DNA of 8,274 bases from Dehalococcoidia bacterium. GTDB taxonomy: Bacteria > Chloroflexota > Dehalococcoidia > GIF9 > AB-539-J10. The stretch spans positions 1 to 8,274 of the forward strand of contig JAGMBH010000132.1 of the NCBI GenBank assembly GCA_023129815.1, given 5' to 3'. The notes under the pieces are model-generated. The model was given only the letters and a program-made list of their open reading frames with translations. It was not told the origin of the DNA and ran no database searches. Shown here piece after piece: positions 1-7,479 of the stretch; position 1 is the stretch's first letter, and the number at the start of each line of letters is the position of its first letter. The translations under genes were made by a program, and so were the position numbers.

Positions 1-14
1 CGAGCCTGTTCCAC
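1..14 (-). CDS. Start of a further operon gene (5' end only, product unknown)
   Basis: Only the first 14 bases are in the window: a GTG start at 14-12 followed by codons for Glu, Gln and Ala and part of a fifth codon. The case for a gene is its start context. An AGGAGGT Shine-Dalgarno element (22-28) sits 7 nt upstream, and the GTG is 1 nt past the TGA stop of the HdrA-GltD gene, matching the tight spacing of the rest of this operon. Nothing can be said about the product from three or four residues. Family context (Hdr/MvhD operons) makes another redox subunit, or a substrate enzyme such as a MetV/MetF-type protein, plausible, but that is inference. Confidence 0.5.
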
Positions 15-15
15 G

Positions 16-2745
16 TCAACTACCTCCTGCTATGACCTCGGCTGCTCTAGCTGCTGCCCCTGACCCTTGTGTTACAGAGTCTGGGATATCCCTGGGGCTG
101 TGAACATAGCCACAGGCAAATATTCCCGGTCTGGTGCTATCTACTGGGTGGGACAATTTATCAGGAACCTCTACAAAGCCATATTCATTTAGCTCTATGC
201 CTAGCATCTCTGCTAATTCCTTGCTGCCTCGGGGGGTCATCGCCTGACAAAGAACCACTAAATCTACCTCCATATTCTTTGTTTCCGCAGTAGTGGTATC
301 CTCATACCACACGATGGGATTTTGGTTTTCCGGGTTGACCGCGACCCTACCAGGACGACCCCTGATATAGGTCACGTTGTACTCCTCTTTCGCCCTGGTG
401 ACATATTCTTGGAATCTTTTGCCTACAGCCCTTAAGTCCATATAGAAGATGGTGGACTTTGTCCCTGGATGATGTTCGTAGGCTAGTATCGCCTCCTTGG
501 TAGCATGCATGCAGCAGACACTGGAGCAGTATGCTTTGTGTTTGAAATCACGAGAGCCAACACACTGAATGAAGGCTATAGCATGGGGAATCTTTCCGTC
601 CGAAGGGCGCTTGAGCTCTCCGAAAGTGGGTCCTGATGCTGCAGTTAATCTCTCAAATTCTATCGCGGTGACGACATTCTTTATCTTTCCATAGCCATAT
701 TCCGTTAATGGTGAGACATCGTAGAGGTCAAGGCCTGTGGCGAGGATTATCGCACCGACATCGATTTCGATGTGTTCGTCTTGCATCGTGTAAGCTATCG
801 CATTTGCCTCGCATCGCTTCGCGCATTCATGACACTCGATGCACCCTTCTATTTGTCCTGCAAGGCAGCGTGAAGCCTCCTCTATGGCCTCTTCCACGGT
901 ATAACCTAAAGAAACCTCACGAAAGTCCTTTATTCTCTCCCCGATAGGCTCATCTCTCAGCTTCACCCGTTTTTGGGAGGGGAAGCGTTTCTTCCTATCC
1001 TCAACCTCCTCCTCAGAGAGCTTCTCCGGCTCTTTTTCCTCCTCTTTAACCTCAATAGGCTCTCCTTTCAAATGCCGATCTATGGAGCGAGCCGCCCTTT
1101 TTCCTGCTGCTATGGCATCAATCACGAAAGCAGGTCCGGTAACTACATCCCCCCCGGCGAAGACTCCCTCAATGTTAGTCGCCCCGGTCTCAGGATCAAT
1201 TTCTATCATGCCTCTCTTGGAGAGCGAGACCCCGAGCTCCTTAACGAATTCCGTTTCCGGAGCCTGGCCAAGAGCGGCAATCACCGTATCCACTGAAGTA
1301 GTAAACTCGGAGCCCTCGATAGGGATGGGTCGAGGACGACCACTGGCATCTGGCTCCCCAAGCTTCATCCTTATGCACTCCATCTTGGCAAGTTTCCCGT
1401 TTTCTGGAAAGAAGCGGGTTGGAGTGGTTAGAAATTCAATTGGTATCCCTTCCTCCTCCACTGCTGCTGTTTCTTCTGCGGAAGCTGGCATTTCACTTCG
1501 GGAACGACGATACACTATTTTTACCTCTTCTGCTCCAAGGCGCTTTGCTGTTCTAGCACAGTCTACAGCGGTATTCCCTCCGCCAATCACTGCTGTCTTC
1601 TTCCCTACCTCTACCTTCTCACCAAGGTTCACCGCGCGCAGGAATCTTATCCCTTCTATCACCCCAGGAAGCTCCTCCCCCTCCACCCTGAGTCTCATCC
1701 CACCGTGAGCTCCAGCGGCAATAAAAAGGGCATCATAGTTTCCCCTTAATTCTTCCAGCGCAATATCTTTGCCGACCTGAACCCCTGTTCTTATCTCTAC
1801 ACCAAGCTTCTGGATGTAGCCTATCTCCTTCCGCAAAATCTCTTTTGGAAGGCGGTATTCAGGGATGCCGACGCGAAGCATACCTCCAGGTTTGGGAAGA
1901 GCCTCAAAGATAGTCACATCATGCCCTTTCAAGGCAAGGTCATTGGCAGCAGCGAGACCTGCAGGGCCTGAGCCTACAATTGCTACCTTCTTATCGGTTT
2001 TGGTAATAGGCGGAACTTCAAGCTCCTCAATATCCACTTGGTCGGCAGCAAATCTCTTAAGGTCGCGGATAGCCATAGGCTCGTCAAGCTGCCCTCGATT
2101 ACAAGCTTCCTCACAGGGAGCGTAGCAAACTCGACCAACGGATGCCGGAAGAGGATTTGTATCCCTGATAAGCTTATAAGCCTCTTGAAACTCCCCTTCG
2201 GCAATTAGCTTGATATAACCCAGCACATTAGTATGAGCAGGGCAAGCATCCATGCAGGCTGCTTTACATGGCCTCTCCTCCCTCTTATCAATGGTATATT
2301 TCTTGGGAACAGCCTGAGGGAAGGGGATAAAGATAGCTTTTCTTTTCCCAAGTCCTTGGTCAAATTCCTTGGGCAGGATAACAGGGCATCCCTCCTCGCA
2401 GAGACCACATCCAGTGCATTTACTCCAATCAACAAAAGGTGAATTCCTCTTTATCTTGACTTTGAAGTCGCTAACCTCTCCGGAGACATCCTCCACTTCA
2501 GAATAAGTATAAAGGTCTATATTAGAGTGAGAGTTCGCTTCTATCATCCTAGGGGCAAGAATGCACATGGCACAATCATTAGTGGGAAAGGTCTTATCTA
2601 GCTGTGCCATCCTCCCCCCAATGCTAGGTGACTTTTCCACCAGATAAACTTTAAAACCCATATTAGCTAAGTCGAGCGAGGCTTGAATGCCGGCAATGCC
2701 ACCACCAATCACTAAGACTGATTTATGTCCATTTTGCCCATTCAT
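16..2745 (-). CDS. HdrA-like FAD/iron-sulfur protein with an inserted GltD/NfnB-type NAD(P)H oxidoreductase module (909 aa)
   Basis: Likely the flavin subunit that joins NAD(P)H to the Hdr electron network in the cytoplasm. Residues 10-150 are an HdrA core: FAD motif GGGIAGIQ (14-21), the HdrA motif FPTNDCAMCILAPRM (53-67), and a ferredoxin site C110/C113/C116/C120. A foreign block follows (about 150-620). It has a GltD-type Fe-S segment (C160, C164, C168; C207, C211, C215), an FAD fold (VGSGPAGLAAA, 257-267), a dinucleotide fold (IGGGNTAVDCA, 387-397, then VYRRSRSEMPA, 411-421) and the closing flavin motif GGDVVTGPAF (531-540). A charged Glu/Lys linker spans about 560-600. HdrA resumes with C635/C638/C641/C645, VCCMHATKEA (743-752) and a typical C-terminus ending near CGYVHSPRDIPD. 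Compared with the HdrA at 4321-6312 it lacks the N-terminal domain (about 140 aa) and the C-terminal 2x[4Fe-4S] domain. YRR in the second fold is typical of NADPH users, so NADPH is my guess. The ATG has an AGGAGG 6 nt upstream. The family call is secure; the partner and reaction direction are inferred. Confidence 0.93.
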   Translation of the reverse strand: MNGQNGHKSVLVIGGGIAGIQASLDLANMGFKVYLVEKSPSIGGRMAQLDKTFPTNDCAMCILAPRMIEANSHSNIDLYTYSEVEDVSGEVSDFKVKIKRNSPFVDWSKCTGCGLCEEGCPVILPKEFDQGLGKRKAIFIPFPQAVPKKYTIDKREERPCKAACMDACPAHTNVLGYIKLIAEGEFQEAYKLIRDTNPLPASVGRVCYAPCEEACNRGQLDEPMAIRDLKRFAADQVDIEELEVPPITKTDKKVAIVGSGPAGLAAANDLALKGHDVTIFEALPKPGGMLRVGIPEYRLPKEILRKEIGYIQKLGVEIRTGVQVGKDIALEELRGNYDALFIAAGAHGGMRLRVEGEELPGVIEGIRFLRAVNLGEKVEVGKKTAVIGGGNTAVDCARTAKRLGAEEVKIVYRRSRSEMPASAEETAAVEEEGIPIEFLTTPTRFFPENGKLAKMECIRMKLGEPDASGRPRPIPIEGSEFTTSVDTVIAALGQAPETEFVKELGVSLSKRGMIEIDPETGATNIEGVFAGGDVVTGPAFVIDAIAAGKRAARSIDRHLKGEPIEVKEEEKEPEKLSEEEVEDRKKRFPSQKRVKLRDEPIGERIKDFREVSLGYTVEEAIEEASRCLAGQIEGCIECHECAKRCEANAIAYTMQDEHIEIDVGAIILATGLDLYDVSPLTEYGYGKIKNVVTAIEFERLTAASGPTFGELKRPSDGKIPHAIAFIQCVGSRDFKHKAYCSSVCCMHATKEAILAYEHHPGTKSTIFYMDLRAVGKRFQEYVTRAKEEYNVTYIRGRPGRVAVNPENQNPIVWYEDTTTAETKNMEVDLVVLCQAMTPRGSKELAEMLGIELNEYGFVEVPDKLSHPVDSTRPGIFACGYVHSPRDIPDSVTQGSGAAARAAEVIAGGS
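22..28 (-). promoter_or_regulatory. Shine-Dalgarno site for the downstream gene
   Basis: Read on the minus strand this is AGGAGGT, a near-perfect anti-16S match, lying inside the last codons of the HdrA-GltD gene. It is 7 nt upstream of the GTG at 14-12. It is the main evidence that another gene begins at the left edge. Confidence 0.6.
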
Positions 2746-2747
2746 TC

Positions 2748-3896
2748 TTAGCCTCCTAGGGAAGTTGCTACCAGATTAACCAAATCCATAAGCTCTATTT
2801 CTATATCAGGGCCTTTCTCCTCACCCTTGTTCACCATAGCGCATCTGAAATGGGTTTGACATTTGGGGCAAGAGGTGATTAAGGTCTCCGCCCCAGTGGC
2901 TTTAGCTTCAAGCAGCCTCTCCACCCTTATCTGCTTGGAATATGAATCGCAATTGGTAAAACAGCTCGTGCCACAGCAGATGGATTCCTCTCTATTATGT
3001 TCCATTTCCACGAGCTCTATCCCAGGGATAGCCTGTAGCACTTTCCTCGGAGCATCGTAAATCCCCAAATGTCTTCCTAAGCGGCAAGGGTCTTGGTAAG
3101 TGACTTTCTTTTTGACTTCGTTAAAGCGTAAGCCCTCTGTTTCCAGCCTCTGAGCCAAAAGTTCGGAAATATGCATAACCTCGCAATCTAGTTTGACATA
3201 ATTGGGATAATCCAATTTAAAGGTGCGATAACACTCAGGGCAGAAGAAAATAACTTTCTTTACACCGCTTTCCTTTATAATGGCAGCATTGTGCTCTGCT
3301 AGCTTCTTGAAAGTCTCCACATCTCCCACCCACAGAGCATCATGCCCACAGCATCTCTCATCAGGATGCACCAAAGGCTCTATCCCTAGAGAATTGAGAA
3401 CCTTCAGGCTTGCCTCGGCGATGTTTAGCGTTCTCATCGGGATGTCCTCAAAAACGGGCTCGAAATAGGGGGAGCAGCCAATGAATAACATGACGTCGCT
3501 CTTCTCTGAAGTGCGATACCCATCCTTCTTAAGCCACTCCAATCTATTTTGCTTAAGTGGCGACCTTGCCATAAGCATGGCAATGGATTGCAAGGTGCCT
3601 GAATGGGCATAATCACCATGTTGCCCTGCTGCTGTGGCTAAAACCCGTGCTTTCTGAATGAATAAAGGATAATCTACATCAGAGGGGCATTTGAGCTGGC
3701 AGGTATAGCATGTAAGGCAGGAAAAGAGCTTTTTATTGTAAACTATCTCATCTTCGAGTCCAAGCAAGGCATTCTCCACCATCACTCGTGGCGAATACTG
3801 GGGATCATACCTTGAAATAGGGCATAGGCTGGAACACTTGCCACACTCCAAACAATAGTAGGTCTTAGTTTCTTGAATAATATCCTCTAAATTCAC
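2748..3896 (-). CDS. HdrD-like protein: HdrC-type ferredoxin domain fused to HdrB-type CCG domains (382 aa)
   Basis: A soluble iron-sulfur protein expected to take electrons from an HdrA and deliver them to a disulfide-type or other oxidised substrate. The N-terminal HdrC-like part has two [4Fe-4S] motifs: C15/C18/C21/C25 and C60/C63/C66/C70, each CxxCxxCxxxCP. The HdrB-like part has two five-cysteine CCG sites: C141, CC182-183, C219/C222 (CPEC), then C271, CC307-308, C343/C346 (CPKC). Spacings fit the C-x31-39-CC-x35-CxxC pattern of HdrB, which binds noncubane [4Fe-4S] clusters in methanogens. Both sites look complete, unlike the first site of the paralogue at 6331-7479. The start is GTG, overlapping the mvhD stop by 4 nt (GTGA), with GGAG 8 nt upstream; the caller's Met is therefore a GTG. 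The stop lies 2 nt before the next ATG. No membrane segment or signal peptide is seen. The substrate is unknown: CoM-S-S-CoB would be expected only in a methanogen, and nothing here suggests one. Confidence 0.9.
   Translation of the reverse strand: MNLEDIIQETKTYYCLECGKCSSLCPISRYDPQYSPRVMVENALLGLEDEIVYNKKLFSCLTCYTCQLKCPSDVDYPLFIQKARVLATAAGQHGDYAHSGTLQSIAMLMARSPLKQNRLEWLKKDGYRTSEKSDVMLFIGCSPYFEPVFEDIPMRTLNIAEASLKVLNSLGIEPLVHPDERCCGHDALWVGDVETFKKLAEHNAAIIKESGVKKVIFFCPECYRTFKLDYPNYVKLDCEVMHISELLAQRLETEGLRFNEVKKKVTYQDPCRLGRHLGIYDAPRKVLQAIPGIELVEMEHNREESICCGTSCFTNCDSYSKQIRVERLLEAKATGAETLITSCPKCQTHFRCAMVNKGEEKGPDIEIELMDLVNLVATSLGG
2752..2757 (-). promoter_or_regulatory. Shine-Dalgarno site for the HdrA-GltD gene
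   Basis: Minus-strand AGGAGG, 6 nt before the ATG at 2745, embedded in the last codons (Leu-Gly-Gly-stop) of the preceding CCG-protein gene. It fixes the start of the HdrA-GltD gene directly before its FAD motif. The absence of the N-terminal HdrA domain is therefore real and not a start-calling error. Confidence 0.75.
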
Positions 3897-4321
3897 GCCA
3901 GAGTCTCCATTTTAATTTTAAAAGGTGAAGGGCCTAATTTCTTGAGTTGCTCCACCATCTCCTCAACTACTCGAGCAAATATTACTCCCTCAGAGGTGGA
4001 AATCATCTCACGCCTTAACCTCTCCTCCTCTAAGCCAAGTATGAGGACCATCTTCTTTAGCCTGGCAAACATGGTATCGCACTTCACCGGACCATCGATG
4101 TAATGGCAGTCTGTATAGTTACACCCAGCGACTATGACTCCGTCGGCACCACCCTCAAAGGCTTTAAAGACATACATAGGGTTTACCATGCCGCTGCACA
4201 TTACCCTCACAATCCTGACATTTGCTGGGTAATGAATGCGGCTCGTGCCAGCTAAATCGGCTGCAGCATAGGTACACCAATTGCAGGTAAAGGCAATAAT
4301 CTGAGGTTCAAATTCAGCCAT
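3893..4321 (-). CDS. mvhD: MvhD-like [2Fe-2S] electron-transfer subunit (142 aa)
   Basis: A small cytoplasmic connector that, in methanogens, passes electrons from the hydrogenase or formate dehydrogenase to HdrA. Family hallmarks are FTCNWCTYAAADLAG (11-25), a YPxxVRIVRVMCSGMV stretch (31-46, C42), a GADGVIVAGC segment ending at C67, then DCHYID (C72), and the C-terminal RLRREMIS-SEG region. Length is normal for the family (about 130-150 aa). The usual GDCHY-GN signature reads TDCHYIDGP with a further Cys shortly after (C81), a modest variation. The ATG overlaps the hdrA stop by 1 nt (TAATG), and an AGAGGTG ribosome site lies 5 nt upstream. It sits between a full-length HdrA and an HdrD-like protein, as in Hdr operons of sulfate reducers and acetogens. 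No hydrogenase large subunit is visible, so its donor here may be the NAD(P)H module of the HdrA-GltD protein (inference). Confidence 0.92.
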   Translation of the reverse strand: MAEFEPQIIAFTCNWCTYAAADLAGTSRIHYPANVRIVRVMCSGMVNPMYVFKAFEGGADGVIVAGCNYTDCHYIDGPVKCDTMFARLKKMVLILGLEEERLRREMISTSEGVIFARVVEEMVEQLKKLGPSPFKIKMETLA

Positions 4322-6312
4322 TACAACACCTCTGTTAAAGCAGCGACCTGGTTTAATATTTGCTCAGGCTTATAATGCCTAATCAACATTGCCCCTGTGG
4401 GACAGACAACAGCACAAGCGCCACAGCCTTTGCACAAGGTCTCATTTATCTCAGAAACCATGACTCCGTTCTTGCTAATGACTTTAGGGGCGTGGAAAGT
4501 GCATATCTCTTCACATCGTCCACAACCTAAACATCGAGTCTCATCTACATTAGCTATGGCGGATTCAAGTGTGATTTTGCCTTTGCTTATTAGGGATAGG
4601 GCTTTAGCTGCTGTTGCTTCAGCTTGAGCTACAGTATCGGGTATGTCTCTTGGTCCCTCGCAACAGCCGGCGATAAAAACTCCGTCAGTTGGCGTAGCCA
4701 CAGGGTCAAGCTTAACATGCCTCTCCAGGAAAAAGCCGTCTGCCCTCCGATTGAGGGTAAAGAGGCTAGCAACCTTGTCAGCATCGGCCCTCGCCTCCAG
4801 AGCAGCACATAGGATAACCATATCTGCGGGAACTCGTATCAGCCTTCCTAGAAGTGTATCCTCAGCAACTACGATTAACCTCCCCTTTTCTTCCTCAGTT
4901 ACGGCTTGGTCAGTAACTTTAGCTACTTTGCCTCGAATGAAATTGACCCCCTCTTCGGAAAGACGTTTATAGAATTCCTCATACCCCTCTCCAAAGCAGC
5001 GCATATCAATATAAAATTCATACACATCGGCTTTAGTAAACTCTTTTATTAAGTGGGCATATTTGAGACCATACATGCAACAAACTCGGGAGCAATACTC
5101 ATGGTAATTCTGGTCTCGACTGCCAACGCAGTGTATGATAGTCACACTCTCTGGTTCTCTGCCATCTTTCAATAGAACTTTGCCACCAGTCGGCCCCGCA
5201 GCACAGGTCATCCTCTCAAATTGAAGTCCCGTTAACACGTTGTCATACTTTCCATATCCATATTGAGGTATAACAGAGGGATCAAATTGGTCATAGCCGG
5301 TGGCAACAATGATCGAGCCCACCTCAAGCTCAATGATTTGGTCGGTTTGATTAAGAAGAGTCTCAGGGGTTATGGCTTTCGCTTCACAGAACTTTATACA
5401 AGCTCCACATTTCTTCCCATTTGATTGAATATAGACACAGAGATCTGGGTCTACTGTTACTAGATTGGGGATAGCTTGGGCAAAGGGAATATAAATCGCC
5501 TTTCTCATTGCCAAGCCCATCTCGAACTCACTTGGCACTTTCCAAGGGCATTTCTCCTCACAAATTCCACAGCCGACGCATTTACTCTCATCTATATGTC
5601 TAGCTTTCTTTCTCACCTTGACCTTAAATTGGCCTATGGATCCGGAAACCTCCTCCACTTCACTATAGGCTAGAAGCTCGATGAAAGGATGGTGCCCCAC
5701 ATCAGCCATCTTTGGGGTAAGAATGCATTCAGAGCAGTCTAAAGTAGGGAAGGTCCTATCAAGCTGAATCATGTGCCCACCAATACTAGGTTCCCGCTCC
5801 ACGAGATAGACCCTCTTTTCACCGTTGGCGATGTCCAAAGCAGCCTGAATTCCGGCAATGCCTCCACCGACAACCAAGACGTTAGGGTTAACCGGCGCCT
5901 CCTTAACCTCTAAAGGCTCATGATGGTAAACTCGCCTTACTGCCGCTCTTACCAAATCTTTAGCCTTTTCAGTATTTATCTTCTTATCATCGTGAACCCA
6001 GGAACAGTGTTCCCTGATATTGGCATGCTCATAGAGATAAGGATTTAGCCCCCCCTCTTGGCAAGCATTGCGGAAGGTGAGTTCGTGCATCCTTGGGGAG
6101 CAGGAAGCAACCACAGCTCGATTAAGTCCATACTCTTTAATATCATTTTTGATCAGATCCTGCCCCGGATCAGAGCACATATACCTGTAGTCACGGGACA
6201 CCACCACCGAAGGTAAGGTTGCTGCATACTTAGCTACCTCTTCTACATCTACCGTGCCGGCAATATTTAATCCACAATGGCAAACATAAACACCAATCTT
6301 TACCTCTTCCAT
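4321..6312 (-). CDS. hdrA: HdrA, full-length FAD/iron-sulfur subunit of a heterodisulfide reductase-like complex (663 aa)
   Basis: HdrA carries the bifurcating FAD in characterised Hdr complexes, splitting electron pairs between ferredoxin and the HdrB branch. Domains in order: an N-terminal Cys-rich domain (about 1-135; VCHCGLNIAGTVDV at 10-23, C46, C71, C84, C103); a thioredoxin-reductase-like FAD fold starting GGGIAGIQAALD (149-160) with IGGHM (177-181); the HdrA motif PTLDCSECILTPKM (189-202); a ferredoxin site C245/C248/C251/C255; a second Cys set C292, C302/C305/C309; the conserved CSRVCCMYGLKYAH (407-420); GVFIAGCCEGPRDIPD (544-559); and a C-terminal 2x[4Fe-4S] ferredoxin, C594/C597/C600/C604 and C627/C630/C633/C637. 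This is the complete HdrA plan and a normal length. The ATG lies 18 nt after the previous stop with GAGGG just upstream. Its core is clearly paralogous to residues 10-150 and 620-900 of the HdrA-GltD protein. A bifurcating role is inferred from the family. Confidence 0.95.
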   Translation of the reverse strand: MEEVKIGVYVCHCGLNIAGTVDVEEVAKYAATLPSVVVSRDYRYMCSDPGQDLIKNDIKEYGLNRAVVASCSPRMHELTFRNACQEGGLNPYLYEHANIREHCSWVHDDKKINTEKAKDLVRAAVRRVYHHEPLEVKEAPVNPNVLVVGGGIAGIQAALDIANGEKRVYLVEREPSIGGHMIQLDRTFPTLDCSECILTPKMADVGHHPFIELLAYSEVEEVSGSIGQFKVKVRKKARHIDESKCVGCGICEEKCPWKVPSEFEMGLAMRKAIYIPFAQAIPNLVTVDPDLCVYIQSNGKKCGACIKFCEAKAITPETLLNQTDQIIELEVGSIIVATGYDQFDPSVIPQYGYGKYDNVLTGLQFERMTCAAGPTGGKVLLKDGREPESVTIIHCVGSRDQNYHEYCSRVCCMYGLKYAHLIKEFTKADVYEFYIDMRCFGEGYEEFYKRLSEEGVNFIRGKVAKVTDQAVTEEEKGRLIVVAEDTLLGRLIRVPADMVILCAALEARADADKVASLFTLNRRADGFFLERHVKLDPVATPTDGVFIAGCCEGPRDIPDTVAQAEATAAKALSLISKGKITLESAIANVDETRCLGCGRCEEICTFHAPKVISKNGVMVSEINETLCKGCGACAVVCPTGAMLIRHYKPEQILNQVAALTEVL

Positions 6313-6330
6313 TTCATCCCTCTCTCTTGG

Positions 6331-7479
6331 CTACATTGCTTCAGCAACAAGCTCCGAGACATCTTTAACCTCAATAACCTCTGCCTTGTCCATAGTGAGC
6401 ACGCTATCCCTATAGTTGAGGAAGCAGTAAGGGCAAGCCACAGCTATTATATCTGCGCCCTTCTCTAGAGCTTGCTCCACCCTTATATCAGAAAATCTCT
6501 CTCCCTTCACGGTCTCCATCCAGATTCTGCCGCCACCGCCACCACAACAAAGACTATCCTCACGAGAATCAGGAAATTCAATTAATTCCACACCAGGAAT
6601 ACTTTGTAATACCTTCCTTGGCTCGTCGTATATGCCATTGTGCCGTCCTAAATAACAGGGATCAGAGTAAATTACCCTTTTATTTATTTCCTTAGAAAAC
6701 TTTAATCTCCCTTGGTCAATAAGCTGGGCTAAGTATTGAGTGATATGAATTACTTGGAATTCACCTCCGAGTTCAGGATACTCATTCTTAAAGGTGTGGT
6801 AACAATGCGGTGAGGAGACCACTACAGTCTTAACGTCGTTGCTACTGAAGGCATTAATATTGCTCTGAGCCAGGCTGTGAAATGTATCTTCATATCCAGC
6901 CTTGCGGATTGCCTCACCGCAGCATCTTTCCTCACTGCCTAGAATGCCAAAATCTACTCCTAATTTGCTGAGGATAGTGGCAGTGGCTTGAGATACCTTT
7001 TTAACATCGGGATCATATGCGGGAACACAACATGGGAAATAAAGTATTTCCGTGCCCGGCGAGAATTTTTTCACCCCTAAATCCTTGGCCCAATCACCTC
7101 GCTTTTCCGGGGCTTCACCAAGTGGATTGCCAGCGCCAGCAATATTTTTGGCTGAGATTCTGAGGGCATCGGGGACAATGCCAATGCCCAAGCTAACTAC
7201 GGCTCGGCGAGCAGCCCTCATAACATCAATTATCTCTACACCGCGAGGGCACCTCTGGACACAAGCCCGACAAGTAGCACAAAGCCAGACCTCTTCGCTG
7301 CCAAAATCTGTCGCCCCAAGCTGAGCTTCATGAATAATACGGCGAACAATAAAGCCTCTAACCAAATTCCAGGGACAGGTGGCGGTGCAAATACCACATT
7401 GGTAACACAATCTGAGGGGCTCACCGCCAGCCTCAATCATCACCTCTGTAGCTTCCTTGTAAGGGCTTAGCACTTCCAT
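6331..7479 (-). CDS. HdrD-like protein: HdrC-type ferredoxin domain fused to HdrB-type CCG domains (382 aa), first gene of the operon
   Basis: A cytoplasmic iron-sulfur electron carrier or reductase subunit, paralogous to the product of 2748-3896. Numbering is from the ATG at 7479. Two [4Fe-4S] motifs are C25/C28/C31/C35 (CYQCGICTATCP) and C67/C70/C73/C77 (CATCRACVQRCP). CCG site 1 has CC150-151 and CC186-187, but its terminal CPxC reads SPHC, with Ser at 223 and Cys at 226. CCG site 2 is complete: C275 (DPCYLGRHNG), CC311-312 followed by a run of five Gly, and C349/C352 (CPYC). The start is uncertain. A TTG at 7512 would add 11 residues but abuts the T-run of the leader hairpin and has no ribosome site. 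The ATG at 7479 also lacks a well-spaced site. A GTG/ATG pair at residues 12-13 has AAGGAAG upstream. I prefer 7479. The gene lies 86 nt downstream of a predicted transcription start. Confidence 0.88.
   Translation of the reverse strand: MEVLSPYKEATEVMIEAGGEPLRLCYQCGICTATCPWNLVRGFIVRRIIHEAQLGATDFGSEEVWLCATCRACVQRCPRGVEIIDVMRAARRAVVSLGIGIVPDALRISAKNIAGAGNPLGEAPEKRGDWAKDLGVKKFSPGTEILYFPCCVPAYDPDVKKVSQATATILSKLGVDFGILGSEERCCGEAIRKAGYEDTFHSLAQSNINAFSSNDVKTVVVSSPHCYHTFKNEYPELGGEFQVIHITQYLAQLIDQGRLKFSKEINKRVIYSDPCYLGRHNGIYDEPRKVLQSIPGVELIEFPDSREDSLCCGGGGGRIWMETVKGERFSDIRVEQALEKGADIIAVACPYCFLNYRDSVLTMDKAEVIEVKDVSELVAEAM

Noticed and set aside
1082..1708. A 208-codon plus-strand open frame opposite the GltD module
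   Set aside because: It is antisense to a well-supported coding region, is rich in Ser/Pro/Ala as expected from a shadow frame, and has no recognisable motif.
16..7479. A methanogen heterodisulfide reductase (CoM-S-S-CoB) operon
   Set aside because: The fabD, nusB and sigma70-like promoter elements point to a bacterium, the HdrC and HdrB parts are fused, and an NAD(P)H module is present. The substrate is probably not the methanogen heterodisulfide.
16..7479. Selenocysteine or an in-frame stop in the Hdr genes
   Set aside because: All cluster motifs are intact open frames with Cys codons, and I saw no interrupted reading frame or frameshift.
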